Below are positions 43,903 to 54,363 of a stretch of DNA of 64,000 bases, piece after piece. The stretch is from positions 81,594,981 through 81,658,980 of the forward strand of contig NC_088800.1 of the NCBI RefSeq assembly GCF_011386835.1, read 5' to 3'. The translations under genes were made by a program, and so were the position numbers. A model generated the notes under the pieces. It was given only the letters and a program-made list of their open reading frames with translations. It searched no databases and was not told the origin of the DNA. This DNA is from Chrysemys picta bellii (lineage: Eukaryota > Chordata > Testudines > Emydidae). Position 1 is the first letter of the stretch. Each line of letters begins with the position of its first letter.

Positions 43903-43905
43903 TAA

Positions 43906-45096
43906 GTGTCACTCAAAGTACTTCCTGGCCTTACCTGAGGCAAAGGCTTGGGGCTTTCCTGGCAGAGATGGAGTTGCTAGGTGCATGGAGCCGATGTCTC
44001 CTCTTCAGGGCTGGGTCTGAGGCCCCTGGGCAGAGCCTTTTGGAAGCAGAGTCTGGCCTTGCTTCTCTGCTGAGAGATCATCATTCCTCGCAGTTCGCTC
44101 TACGCTCCTTCCTAAGATCCCCACAGAGGCGACCCCTAATCCGGGAAAGTTGGGCCAGTTTGGGGACAGGCAGAGGGGCCAGGGGTAAGGAGCGGGGGGG
44201 GGGCAACAGTTACTGGGCCGTTCGCTGGGGCAAAAACCCTCTCGCTGCTGCCACTTCCTGTGCAAGTCGTGCCCTGTGCGAATTCCGGCTGCCTGCTTTG
44301 GCAGAGACACCGGCCTGTGTGCTTGGGGAGCTTTAAAAACATCCACATGAAAGCATTTCCCCGGGATTAATACAGTCAGTGTCTTCAGCTTTGCTTAACA
44401 AACCGCACGCACATCTGCTACGAGCTCATCCTCTCGCACGGGAGGGGAGCTGCTCGAGCCACTCAGGCAACCAAATTCAGACCTCTCCCTCCCCCCCCCC
44501 CCGGCCACGCAGCGCCCACGCTCTCTGCTGCTTCGGGAAGGATGGTTCTAGCCAGAGCTGTAGGCTACAGGCCGGGAGTGAGAAATCAAGCGCCCAGCTG
44601 GGGGCTGAGAGAGGAAGGCTAAGGGGGAGGGTGCAAAGCAGAGGGAGGCGACACTAGGAAGAAGGGGCCGTATGAGAGGGTAAGGGGGGCTGGATATCCT
44701 GGGGGATCCTGGCTCTATCTACCCCGAGCCCTGCGCAGGTTTGAGGATCAGAGGAACCTGGCACGAAAGGCCGGAGCAGCTCCTGGTGGAACTGCCATAA
44801 GCCATCCTGCCTTTTGGTGGCTGCAGCTGGATGTCGTTTGTGAGAGGAGGTGTCGACACTCTGCGGGATGGGGCTGGACAGCATGTGGCTGACGTGGGAG
44901 TGGGCGGAAAGGGGGGGGGAAGGGAAAATCCACCCAATTAATTTTAAAAAGCTGTGGTGGCCCGGGCCCAGCACAGCTCGTACCTGGGCTGGGGGCGCCC
45001 AGCAGGCCTGGGAGAGCAGCTGAGCCCAGACCCAGCATGGCGCGAACTCCAGCCAAGGCGGGGGGAGCCTGCTTGCTACAGCAAAGCTGCCTCACC
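43906..45096. other. No gene recognised
   Basis: No domain-bearing frame was seen. There are C- and G-runs at about 44487 and 44203, and repeat-like GGGGGGG patches. Confidence 0.5.
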
Positions 45097-45194
45097 CCCA
45101 TGGCCAGGGCCGGCTTTAGGCCAGTTCAACCAATTCCCCTGAATCGGGCCCCGCGTCCAAGCCCCGGTCCGGCGTACCGGCGTGGCCCGGCTTC

Positions 45195-45520
45195 CCCAGG
45201 GGGCAATTTAAAGGGCCTGGGGTTCCCAGCAGGGGTTGGAGCCCCAGGCCCTTTAAATTGCCCCCAGAGCCCCACTGCTGGAGCCCTGGGGTAGGGCTGC
45301 AGGGCTCTGGGGGCTATTTAAAAAGTCCGGGGCTCCCGCTGCCTCTGCCGCCCTGGCCCTTTAAATAGCTGCCGGAGCCCCACCGCTTCCCCAGGGCTCC
45401 CGCGGCTATTTAAAGGGCCGGGGCAGTAGAAGCAGGGGAGCCCCGGGCCCTTTAAACAGTCCCCAGAGCCCTCGGATAGCACGGGTTCGGGGGCTACTTA
45501 AAGGGCCGGGGCTCCAGCTG
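45195..45520. repeat. Inverted and direct repeats of a TTTAAAGGGCC motif
   Basis: GGCAATTTAAAGGGCCTGGG pairs with CAGGCCCTTTAAATTGCC about 40 bases on. Related TATTTAAAGGGCCGGGG and GGGCCCTTTAAA motifs recur several times, giving multiple possible stems. Confidence 0.8.
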
Positions 45521-45524
45521 TCTC

Positions 45525-46090
45525 TGCTGCACCCCCTGCCCGCACCAGCCCCTGCTGCACCCCCTGCCCTGCCCATAGCCAGCCCCTGCTGCACCCCCTG
45601 CCCTGCCTCCAGCCCTGCACCCCCTGCCCTGCCCGCACCAGCCCTGCACCCCCTGTCCTGCCCATACCAGCCCCGCCCCCCCACCCTGCCTGCAGCCAGC
45701 CCTGCACCCCCTGCCCACAGCCAACCCTTGCCGCACCTTCTGCCCTGTCTCCAACCAACCCCTGCCGCACCCCCCTGCAGCCCTGCCCAAAGCCAGCTAG
45801 CCCCCACACACCCCTGCCTGCACCAGCCCTGCACACCCTGCCCTGCCTGCAGCCAGCCCTACACCCACTGCCCAGTCTCCAGCCAACCCCTGCCGCACCC
45901 CCCTGCCTGAAGCCAGCCAGTCCCGCACTCCTCTGTCTCCATCCCTGCCAACCCCTGCCACACACCCCTGCGACCCTGCCTGAAGCCAGCCAGCCTGCCC
46001 CACACACCCCTGTCTCCAGCCAGCCCTGCACCCTTTGCCCTGCCTGCAGCCAGACCCTACCTCCAGTCAGCCCCTGCTCTGCTCCAGCCA
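45525..46090. repeat. C-rich minisatellite inside hAT element
   Basis: Imperfect repeats of CAGCCCCTGCTGCACCCCC and CTGCCCTGCCTGCAGCCAGC vary in length along the array. Open frames through it are Gly/Ala/Cys-rich in one direction and Pro/Cys-rich in the other. Confidence 0.8.
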
Positions 46091-46196
46091 GCCCCATGTC
46101 CACTGGTGCCCTGCAGTTCCCAGGGCAGTAACCCTGCACACCTGCTTCAATGAGGGGGGGCAGGGAGCAACTGGGACCCACACATGTGCACACCAC

Positions 46197-46319
46197 TAGG
46201 GTGACCAGACAGCAAGTGTGAAAAATCAGGACAGGGGGTGGGGGTAATAGGAGCCTATATAAGAAAAAGATCCAAAAATCGGGACTCTCCCTATAAAATC
46301 GGGACGTCTGGTCATCCTA
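46197..46319 (+). mobile_element. TA-flanked MITE (GTGACCAGA family), copy 2, nested
   Basis: TAGGGTGACCAGA and TCTGGTCATCCTA form the inverted ends. The interior AAGTGTGAAAAATCAGGACA and CTATAAAATCGGGACG matches copy 1 at 27402. It lies inside the 45105-46564 hAT, so it inserted later, or was carried by the hAT. Confidence 0.85.
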
Positions 46320-46867
46320 GCACACCCCAAGGGAGTGGCGGGGACCCAGACATGTGAAACAGCGTCATTAATAACCGATCCACAGCATATATGCCGCAAT
46401 GTACATAATATATAATTTTATTATTTATATAGTTATGAAAAGTAAATAATACATGGAAGAAATGAAAGGCTTTTATTTAACTTTTTTTTTTTTGTTAGCC
46501 ATCCCTGCCGGGGCCCCGCCGAAAATGTTCGAATTGGGCCCCGCACTTCCTAAAGCCGGCCCTGCCCACGGCTAGGAAGCAGCCAAACGCCTCTAGCTCT
46601 CCCTAGCCAGCTGGGACTGGCCCACGGTTCGCCTCAGCGTCTCTTTTTAGGGAATACCGCTTAGGTGCGCGAGCGACAGGCCTGACCATGCACAGAGGCA
46701 CTAGGGTATCCCACCGCAGTGTGTTACAGAGACACCAGCATCACGCCTGTGTCACGGTAGTGCCTAGACATCCCCGCTGAAACCAGGGCCCCAGTGTGTA
46801 GGTAAAACGCAGCACTTAACCATTGCCAAACCTGGGAACTCCCGGGGAGGCTGGCCAGTGATCACCA

Positions 46868-46990
46868 GCCAAACCATTAATGAGGGGGAAACTGAGGCAC
46901 GGAGCGACAAACGGATTTACTGAAGGTCATCGAGTGAGTCAGAGCTGGGATTAGAACATCTGGGTCCCAGTCCCACGCACAGACCGCCGC
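46868..46990 (-). repeat. MIR-type SINE, minus strand
   Basis: GGGGGAAACTGAGGCACGGA, then GAGTCAGAGCTGGGATTAG, the reversed MIR core. Confidence 0.6.
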
Positions 46991-47329
46991 CGAGTTTCCG
47001 AGTAAAGGGTTAACCAGTCCTGCATCAGAGGCGCACCTGCAGTGCTGTTGGCTGAGGGCCACAGGGCATGACTCCTCGGGCGCCAGGGCCCAGGCTGGGC
47101 TTCGGAGAAAATGTCCCCATGGACAGGGTCACACAACTGGCGCCCAGTGACCAGCTGTTGGGGACGGCGCTCTGGACTGGATGCTTTTCTATGGCGATAT
47201 CTATTGTCTGCTCAGTCTAATGTGAGCTTCCTACCAGAGTGCCTCTCCTCTGCCCTGGAGGGGCTGTTTTTAGGGCTCAGAAGGGACTTCAGTCCCCTGG
47301 GCCATTTATTCCTTGGCCTTTCGCTGAGG

Positions 47330-47839
47330 CAGGGCCGGTGCAAGGACGTTTCGCACCCTAGGCGAAACTTCCACCTTGCGCCCCGCCCCCCAGCCCTGCG
47401 GCAGCTCCCCGCCCCCATCTGCCCTGAGGCGCCCCCCCTCCACGGCAGCTCCCTCACCCCGGCCTGGGGAACCTTGCGGCAGCTCCCCCCCGCCCTGAGG
47501 CACCCCCCTGCGGCAGCTCCCCACCCCCCGGCCCAGGGATCCGTGCGGCAGCTCTGACCCAGGGGAACCCCTGGGCTGCCGGCGACGCGCTAACCCGGGG
47601 TTCTCCTGGGGTGCCAGCGGCGCGCTAACCCAGGGTTCTCCTGGGGTGCCGGTGGCGCGCTGACCCGGGGTTCTCCTGGGCTGCCGGTGGCGCGCTGACC
47701 CGGGGAACCCCTGGGCTGCCGGCGGCGGCTCAGACTCCCTCTCCCTCCCAGCGTAGTGGCCGCTGTTAAAAAAAGAAAAAAAATTGGGGGCACCGCTTTT
47801 TGGCGCCCCCAAATCTTGGCGCCCTAGGCACCGGCCCTG
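47330..47839 (+). mobile_element. hAT-type element carrying a 35-bp minisatellite
   Basis: The ends are CAGGGCCGGTGCAAGG and GCCCTAGGCACCGGCCCTG, inverted. The flanks CGCTGAGG (47322-47329) and CTCTAAGG (47840-47847) agree at 6 of 8. Subterminal CACCCTAGGCGAAAC and GGCGCCCTAGGC motifs link it to the truncated element at 1984. The centre is a tandem array (47555-47730). No coding. Confidence 0.85.
47555..47730. repeat. 35-bp tandem repeat, about five units
   Basis: Starts of the TGACCC/TAACCC motif fall at 47555, 47591, 47626, 47661 and 47696, i.e. spacing 36, 35, 35, 35. Units share TTCTCCTGGG, GTGCCGG and GGCGCGCT. Confidence 0.9.
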
Positions 47840-48095
47840 CTCTAAGGCTGCCATCAGGGCTGCCAGCTCACGCTGTGCTTGGGGGCAGTGGTTTGAATCA
47901 CGCTGGGAGAAGACCTGTGCCACCTGTCACATGGCAGCGGACTGTGCCCCCGAGTCCAGTGGTGACTTTACCGGACCCACCGGGGGCAGCTGTCCGATGC
48001 TAACAGCTGCTGCTGGGGGCGTCTGTCTCAGTCATTCCAAATCCCCTAACTCAGACGTTCCCTCACTAACAGAGCTTTCTGACTGCGAGAAAAAA

Positions 48096-48385
48096 CAGGG
48101 AAATGTCGGGCTGGAAGGGACCTCGATCGGACATCTGGTCCAGTTCGCCTGCGCTGAGACAGGCCCAAGTAATCCTAGCCCATCCCCCACAAGTGTTTGT
48201 TCTTAAAAACCTCCAATGATTCCACAACCTCCCTAGCTAACCTGTACCGGATGCTTCACTAGAGTCACAGCGAGAGAGTTTTCCCCCACCTCTAACCTAA
48301 ATCTCCCTGGTTGCAGATTAAGCCCATTACTTCACGTCCGACCTTCAGCGGACAAGGAGAGCAATTGATCACCGTCCTTTTTATA
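48096..48385 (-). pseudogene. CR1-type LINE 3' part, minus strand, degenerate
   Basis: GGGCTGGAAGGGACCTCGAT and CATCTGGTCCAGTTCGCC are the reverse of a CR1 3' end. The adjoining part translates in pieces on the minus strand with stops. No active function. Confidence 0.6.
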
Positions 48386-48689
48386 GCAGCCCTTGAGTGA
48401 TGTCATCCCAGGAGCATTTTGTCTCCAAGCGAAGAGATCAGCCGCCTGTTCATTTATTACTGCGCAGCTCGGTAATTAAAGGCCTTTGCTCTTTGGCCTC
48501 GGGTCTCACGCCGCCCCAAATTGTGCCCCTTGGTCGCTCAGAAACGTGTCACCTCTGCTCTAGCTGTCGAGGGCCTTTTAGCTCCTTTAGCACCAGCGAG
48601 GTCTCGGTTGCAATGAGCCATTCTAGGGTGGGAAATGGACAGAGAATTTTAGAACCTGCGCTAGTCTTTTAATAACTAGCTCTTGATAA

Positions 48690-48890
48690 TAAGGCTTGGC
48701 ACCGAGAGGGCTGTTTTCACCCAGAGATCTCAAAGCAATTTAGAAAGGGGTGGAATATCATCAGCGGGGGGAAACTGAGGCACGGAGGAATGAAGTGACT
48801 TGCACAGCGAGTCGGGGCAGAGCTGGGAAAAGAACCCCGGAGTCCTGTCGCCCAGTCCAATGAGAAATGGCTAGACCACACGATGCCTCC
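48690..48890 (-). repeat. MIR-type SINE, minus strand
   Basis: AGATCTCAAAGCAATTTAGA, GGGGAAACTGAGGCACGG and CAGAGCTGGGAAAAGAACC follow the reversed MIR order. It ends in a box-A-like AATGGCTAGACCACACG. Confidence 0.7.
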
Positions 48891-50439
48891 TCAAATCCTT
48901 GCGGTGTTAACTGGGATGGAACATTCTTGGGGGCTGCCAGTTGCCCTGATGGGGGGGGGGCCTCTGGGTTTCCTCTCAGCTATTTTCCCCTTCTCTCATC
49001 AGATCCCACCCCAGCCACAGCTGTTTTTTCAGCCGGTGACACAGGTTCGCTCCCGTGATGTCGTTTCTGTCCCTAACCCTCTCCGTCCGCCCCAGGGCTG
49101 AGGGGTTCCCAGGGAAATTCCAGCTACAGCTTCTGCTTGGGCCTCCAAGCGGGACTATTCTCAGAAACCCTGCAAACATCCAGAGAGCTGCCTGATGCTG
49201 TCTTAACATGCGCGGCTCTTTCTGCTTTAGCACGTCGGCATTTTGGGGGATGAAAAGGGATGGCTCAAGGGTTTAGAGAGAGGCTCCTGTGTCCTGGCCA
49301 AACCCTGGCCGAGGTGGAGAGGACCTTGGGACCTACCGAACCCCCCTCAGTCAGGGATAGACTCCTCCTTCGCTTCCTGCCCTATACCCTGCTGTTGCGC
49401 CATTAAACAACAACAGCCTTGAGGAGCGATTCCTGGCTGTAGCTAGTGATGTGCGGTGCCGGTGGGCAGAGTGCAAGGGGCTGTACGAGGCAGTGCGTGT
49501 GCATCTGGCCACAGGGCCTGGGCTGATCTATTGCTTTTGGCACAAGGCCGCAGGGAGGGAGCAGTCTGTGACTGAGGTGATCAGGTCGTTCTCTGGCTCA
49601 GCTCCCACAGCAATAACGCGTCTGGCCACTCGCCCGGCCCATAGGAAACTCCCCACGCCAATTCTGCTCTCTAGTCAATAACCTCGAGCTGGCGGGAGAG
49701 GGAGAGAATCGTTGCCAAAGAACTCCCAGCTGGAGGGATTTGGGAATATCCTTCCCACTGCCAGCCACCAGCCCACATCCTGGATGCGGGGTCAGCTGGG
49801 TATCTGGGGAAGAGCTCACCAGCCACTCACTGGCACCACAACGGTGCTTATCTCCCTGCTCCGGTCCTAGCAGGCTCTTCACACATCCGCTGATGGCGAG
49901 TGGCTGTGATTAGTCCTGCTAAAAATATCCACGAGGGACTGACTGCTTGTGGGCCATCTCAACTCCTTCCCAGGAGGGAGGAAGTGCTTTTGAGGCCAAA
50001 GAAATAGGAAACAGAGCTCATGGCCAGGTAGAGGCATCTGAGGCTAGACAAAGTGATCTTGCTGCAGGAGCTAGAATTTGACTGGGCAGCACAGAGATCT
50101 TGCATGTAGAATTAAACTAGCCAGATCCCTTCCCGGGCAGCCGAGGAGCAGGTTCTTGATTTGCCTGGGTGCTCAGCCATTGGCACCTGGAGAAGATTAT
50201 CTCCAGCCTGGACAAGCTCAGCAGCGCTGCCAGCATTTAGCTAACGTGGCTGTCCCTCAGCGCTGCGTAATTGCCGTGTGTCCCCCGCATCATGGCTTTA
50301 TGCTGTGAAGCGGTATTTTCCATGGGTTGAAATATACATCTGTAGCCAGAGAGACCCCTGCACATCATGTATAATCCCTGTCCCCCCCTTGGGAATTCTG
50401 CACCCAATCTCAGGCCGCTTGAAATGAACTCTTGCTATG
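48891..50439. other. No gene recognised
   Basis: No domain-bearing frame and no delimitable repeat. A run of about ten G lies at 48952-48961. Confidence 0.45.
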
Positions 50440-50512
50440 GAGCAAAAAGAGGAAGGATGGCCTTGCGGTTAAGACCCTGGATGCAGAGCGGAATTCAAAT
50501 CTCAGCTCTAGA
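50440..50512 (+). repeat. tRNA-related SINE head (MIR type), truncated
   Basis: GGATGGCCTTGCGGTTAAG followed by GGAATTCAAATCTCAGCTC resembles the box A/box B head of MIR. The core is not visible downstream. Confidence 0.45.
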
Positions 50513-50672
50513 ATCGGCGTATTTTTGAGCGGTCATATCGTCTGGGTTTTAAAAGACTTCATGGATGACTGGAGAACAGGTAAGACTGTGACATTGCGTG
50601 TTTATTTCGGTTTGAGTCGGCATGTGGACACTCCTATTTTGGAATGAAAGTGGTTAAAATTAATTTAACTAA

Positions 50673-50991
50673 GGCTCCGTCTATGTGTAGTTTTTGCACT
50701 GATCGCCCCAAATCGGACTGAAAACAGATCAGTTAAATGAGTGCAGTTGGTTAGAGGTGATGCAGTTATATCGATTTCAAAGTGTTTACGTCAGTTTTGT
50801 CAATTTCAACTTTTCTCAGAACAGCTTGCATCCTAGGGACACCGTACTTTTAAACTTGCAGCCAATATCAACCCTTTGACATTGATATAACTGTGTCCCA
50901 GGTAGGGGTTTGCACCAATGTATCTGTTTTTATTCCCATTTACAGGAGTGATGTGAAATTGCTGGAGACATTTCTCCATGGAGACCAGGCT
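50673..50991. mobile_element. Possible Harbinger-like MITE
   Basis: The left edge TAA-GGCTCCGTCTATG and right edge GAGACCAGGCTTTA are diverged inverted ends like those at 43665-43902. The boundaries are approximate and the interior is not recognised. Confidence 0.4.
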
Positions 50992-51342
50992 TTAGGTTGG
51001 ACACAAACTGACTTGAGCTAAATCAAATTCAACCCTTTTCATTCCAAAACAAAAGTGGTCACCACAGACCTGTCTGGAAATAACGAAATCAGGTGCAATT
51101 CACACCTTTTTGTTATTTCGGAGCAAATGTGTGTGTAAACCAGCCGATCCCCTTGTCAAACCATTCAAAAAACTGAACTGTAGCTAACAGCCTGACAGTA
51201 TCCTCTTCATCACTAGACCTTGTTTCCATGAACACAATCGTCCCTGTCAGTGCTACATACACAGCCCCCGTTCCCATGGTAGCTGAGCACCTCATCGTCC
51301 TTGGTTAATTTCTCCTCACACCCCCCTGTCAGGCAGGGCAGG

Positions 51343-51470
51343 GCTGTTATCTCCACATTGGAAACTGAGGCACGGACAGACATGCCCAAGGTCACATAAG
51401 AAGTCTGTGGCAGAGCAGGGAATTAAACGTGGATATCTGGCTAGCACCCTGATCATACCCCAGGCCCATA
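51343..51470 (-). repeat. MIR-type SINE, minus strand
   Basis: GAAACTGAGGCACGGACAG, CCCAAGGTCACATAAGAAG and CAGAGCAGGGAATTAAACG follow the reversed MIR core and head. Confidence 0.65.
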
Positions 51471-52015
51471 TCCAATAGCTGGGGTTAGCCATCAGGGCGT
51501 ACACAGGGGCAATCAAAACCGGCTCAGGTCAGGTCTACACTACAGGCTGGCAGGTGTTATGAGCTGGGTGAAACCTTCTTATGGATTGGGTTAAAACCCC
51601 AATGAGGTTGAGAGGCGTGAACTCACCCTGCAATTAACATCACTGTAAACGGAGCCCCTATTGAAGACAAAAGGCGGGTGTGAACCTGCCCAGGAGTTTT
51701 TGGGCTGAGTGTTGTTTTGGGTAGGTGTGTGTGGGAGGGACCATGCAGCGGATAAGGTCACAGCCAAGAACAAAAAGAGAGGCAGTCAGAAGAAGAGAGG
51801 CAAGAAAGCCAAGCAGGAGCTTGTGTGACCCAGGAAAAAGAGGGGGGAGAGAGAGAGAGCACTTTGGAGTCTGATGTTGGCTAAAGAAGTTTGGGGAGGT
51901 GTGTGGGGCTGGAGAGCTAAGAAACGGCTAGTTTTCTTTTTGTATGCAGTCAGTGATGTTGGTCCCAGGATATTAGAGGCAGGGGAGGTAATATCTTTTA
52001 TTGGACAAAAGCAAC

Positions 52016-52135
52016 AGGGAGTCCGGTGGCACCTTAAAGACTAACCGACTTATTTGGGCATAAGGTTTCATTTTTAACCCACGAAAGCTTCTGCCCAAAT
52101 AAATCTGTTAGTCTTTAAGGTGCCACCGGACTCCT
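52016..52135. repeat. Inverted repeat pair (hairpin) of the CACGAAAGCTT family
   Basis: AGTCCGGTGGCACCTTAAAG with ACTAACCGACTTATTTGGGC on the left is nearly the reverse complement of GCCCAAATAAATCTGTTAGT with CTTTAAGGTGCCACCGGACT on the right. Arms are about 50 bases with a loop near ten bases. The right arm continues into the known repeat through ACACGGCTACC at about 52170. Confidence 0.9.
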
Positions 52136-52180
52136 CATTGTTTTTGTGGATACAGAATAACACGGCTACCCCTGATACTT
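52136..52180 (+). repeat. Interspersed repeat, CACGAAAGCTTATGC family, copy 3 (distal part)
   Basis: GTGGATACAGAATAACACGG continues the element whose first part is the right arm of the hairpin. Together, 52080-52180 match copies 1 and 2. Confidence 0.7.
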
Positions 52181-52256
52181 GACACCATTTACTGGACAAG
52201 TTTCTCTCTCCCACCAACAGAAGTTGGCCCAGTAAAAGGCATTGCCTCACCCACCT

Positions 52257-52499
52257 CAGGGCCAGCTCCAGGTTTTCTGCCACCCCAAGCGGCAAAAAAA
52301 AAAAAAGCCGCGGCAGTGCGATCGCACCGCTCCACTCTTTGGCCCGGCAATTCAGCAGCAGGTCCTTCGCTCCAAGCGGGACTGAGGGACCCGCCGCCGA
52401 AGACCTAGACGTGCCTCCCCATAGCAGTCGGAGTGCCGCCCCTTGGTATTGGCCGCCCCAAGCACCTGCTTCCTTAGTTGGTGCCTGGAGCCGGCCCTG
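52257..52499 (+). mobile_element. hAT-type element with perfect 8-bp target duplication
   Basis: ACCCACCT at 52249-52256 is repeated at 52500-52507. The ends CAGGGCCAGCTCCAGG and CCTGGAGCCGGCCCTG are inverted with one difference. It contains a 13-base A-run. The 243-bp body has no coding. Confidence 0.93.
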
Positions 52500-52689
52500 A
52501 CCCACCTTGTTGCGTTTGTTTCTGGTTCCTTCTGTGTTCAGAGACACAGGACTCTGTACCTTCCTTGTAAATAAACAAGAGCGCAGCAAAGAAAACACCC
52601 AGCTCCTGTCAATTTCGGCTCTCAGCTGGACCACCCACAGAGCCCTGAACTTCTGACTAGCGGAAATGGGGCAACATTGGCATCACTAC

Positions 52690-52926
52690 ACCAGCCAACC
52701 TCCCTAGCGGAGATGCAGCTTATACCAGCCAAAAAAGAGCTCTGGCCAGTGCAACTGATACCAGTTCCCTCAGCAAAATAAGCTATGCCAGCAAAAGGAC
52801 TTTCATGCTGGTATAATGGCATCTGTGCTAGGCGTTGGGCCAGCATAGAAGTGTCGGGGCGGGGGAATCACACCCCAAACCAACACTGTTATACTGGGCA
52901 AAATCTCTAGTATAGGCCTGGCCTGA
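52690..52926 (-). mobile_element. MITE part with TAGTATAGGCCTGGCC end
   Basis: Its right end TAGTATAGGCCTGGCCTGA resembles the GTGTAGACCAAGCC end at 43902. Internal ATACCAGCC, TGCAACTGATACCAG and GCTGGTATAAT motifs are typical of such elements. The left end is lost. Confidence 0.4.
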
Positions 52927-53770
52927 GGGGGATCGGTGGAATCAGATGTGGATATAACTGTTATGCCTTTTCTTTTCTTTGTGCCATGCGTTGAAATCTC
53001 GGAGACTCTGCTAGATGCAGAAACGGGGGGTTATTCCTGGGTTCCGGTCAGTGTAGAGGGGAGAGAGGAGAGACGTGCACCCTGTGCTCTCACCCACAGA
53101 CACTTGGCGTTGGTTCTTTCTTGGTTTGCTGTCAGCCATGATTTGGCGGAGAGGATGTGTTTATTGTTTGTAGACAGAGAAAACATACCAGGCCCGAAGC
53201 TGCACTTAAAACACTCCCCAGCCTCAGGAAAAGCCTGTGGAAATCAGTGGCCTGCATCCTGATGGAGTGGAACAATAGCGCCAGCAGCAGTGCAAATGTA
53301 AACCTCCCTCATTTCTTTTTAATGGGGTGTTAACTTCAAAGCCCAGGGGTGACTATTTAAATACTAACGCTGCTGAAGCTTGAGTCATTGCAATGTAAGG
53401 GTAGGGGCCAGCTGTGTCCCGTCTGACTGTGAGCGACTCCCCCTTCAATCCCACCCTCATGCACTCACACAGGCAGCTGGCCTGTGAACCTGTCAAGCAA
53501 CACAAGGCATGTCTTCTTGGCGTGGCGGGTTTTTTTTAATAGCCGCTTCTAACCTTTTGTGTGGCTTGACAGGTGCGTGACCTCCACTGAGGTGCAGTTA
53601 CCCGCGAATATCTATTACAGCTGCAAGAGTGCGTACCCCTCCCCACCCCCAGAGAGCAGCGGGCTTCGATTGGGTGGGGGGATCCAAACCATCTCTGCCT
53701 CTGTTGCTAGGACGTCTAGGCAACCTTTGAACAAGTGGCTCCAAATTAAAATTAAAATTAAAAAAAAATT
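52927..53770. other. No gene recognised
   Basis: The + frame at 52936-53262 has no domain. A T-run at 53531-53538 and an AAAATT repeat at 53743-53770 precede the SINE. Confidence 0.45.
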
Positions 53771-53953
53771 AAATGAATGGAGATATCTTATCTCCTAGAA
53801 CTGGAAGGGACCTTGAAAAGTCATTGAGTCCAGCCCCCTGCCTTCACTAGCAGGACCAAGTACTGATTTGTGCCCCAGATCTCTCAAGGATTGAGCTCAC
53901 AACTCTGGGTTTAGCAGGCCAATGCTCAAACCACTGAGCTATCCCTCTCCCCC
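53771..53953 (-). repeat. tRNA-derived SINE with CR1-like tail, minus strand (copy 2)
   Basis: It matches copy 1 (8312-8495) through GGAGATATCTTATCTCCTAG, CCCCCTGCCTTCACTAGC and GCTCAAACCACTGAGCTATC. It lacks the T-run insertion and the TAAGTGGCCCCC segment present in copy 1. It starts at an A/T-rich run. Confidence 0.87.
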
Positions 53954-53978
53954 AAAATTAATGCTGATTGGTTTAAAC

Positions 53979-54363
53979 CTGTGGCTCTCAACCTTTCCAG
54001 ACCACTTGCCCCTTTCAGGAGTCTGATTTGTCTTGCCTACCCCCAAGTTTCATCTCACCTAAAACCTCCTTGCTTACAAAATCAGGCCTCAAAATACAAA
54101 AGTGTCACAGCCCGTTAGCACTGAACAATTGCTGACTTACCATATTGTAAAATGAAGCGATTGGCATATAAATAGTGTTCCTAAAATGGCAGTGTATAGT
54201 ATGTCGAGCAGTATAAACAAGTTATTGTCTGTATGAAATTGTAGTTTGTACTGACTTGGCTAGCCTGTTGTAAAACTAGGCAATTATCTAGATGAGTTGA
54301 TTACCCCCAGGAAGACCTCTGGGTACTCCCAGGGGTACGTGTACCTCTGGCTGAGAACCACTA
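53979..54363. mobile_element. hAT-type element with perfect palindromic 8-bp duplication
   Basis: GTTTAAAC at 53971-53978 and 54364-54371 flanks ends CTGTGGCTCTCAACC and GGCTGAGAACCACTA, which are inverted with three differences. The interior is AT-rich and non-coding. Confidence 0.93.

Larger units (their letters stand above)
45105..46564 (+). mobile_element. Large GC-rich hAT-type element with nested MITE
   Basis: The termini are CAGGGCCGGCTTTAGG and CCTAAAGCCGGCCCTG, exact inverted copies. The flanks CCCATGGC (45097-45104) and CCCACGGC (46565-46572) match at 7 of 8. The interior has a TTTAAAGGGCC-rich inverted part (45195-45520), a C-rich minisatellite (45525-46090) and a TA MITE (46197-46319). 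The long minus frames across it come from the minisatellite and are not genes. Confidence 0.93.
51700..52690 (+). mobile_element. LTR-like region invaded by other repeats
   Basis: The distal part (52515-52620) carries TTCCTTCTGTGTTCAGAG, CTTCCTTGTAAATAAAC and AAACACCCAGCTCCTGTC, matching 60040-60140, with AATAAA acting like an LTR polyadenylation signal. A repeat hairpin (52016-52135) and a hAT (52257-52499) sit inside. No gag, pol or env frame is present, so this is at most a solo LTR. The left edge is uncertain. Confidence 0.5.

Noticed and set aside
44654..45101. Possible GC-rich first exon of LLGL1
   Set aside because: No frame matches the LLGL1 N-terminus as I recall it, and no consistent donor follows.
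45406..46196. Long minus frames rich in Gly, Ala, Trp and Cys as a repeat protein
   Set aside because: They lie inside the C-rich minisatellite of a hAT element; periodicity comes from the DNA repeat.
47555..47730. CRISPR-like regularly spaced repeats
   Set aside because: Units are contiguous tandem copies without unique spacers, and the genome is vertebrate.
47306..47923. 205-codon minus frame with RQPRRTPG-like repeats
   Set aside because: It is the translation of the 35-bp minisatellite and hAT ends, extending across the element borders.
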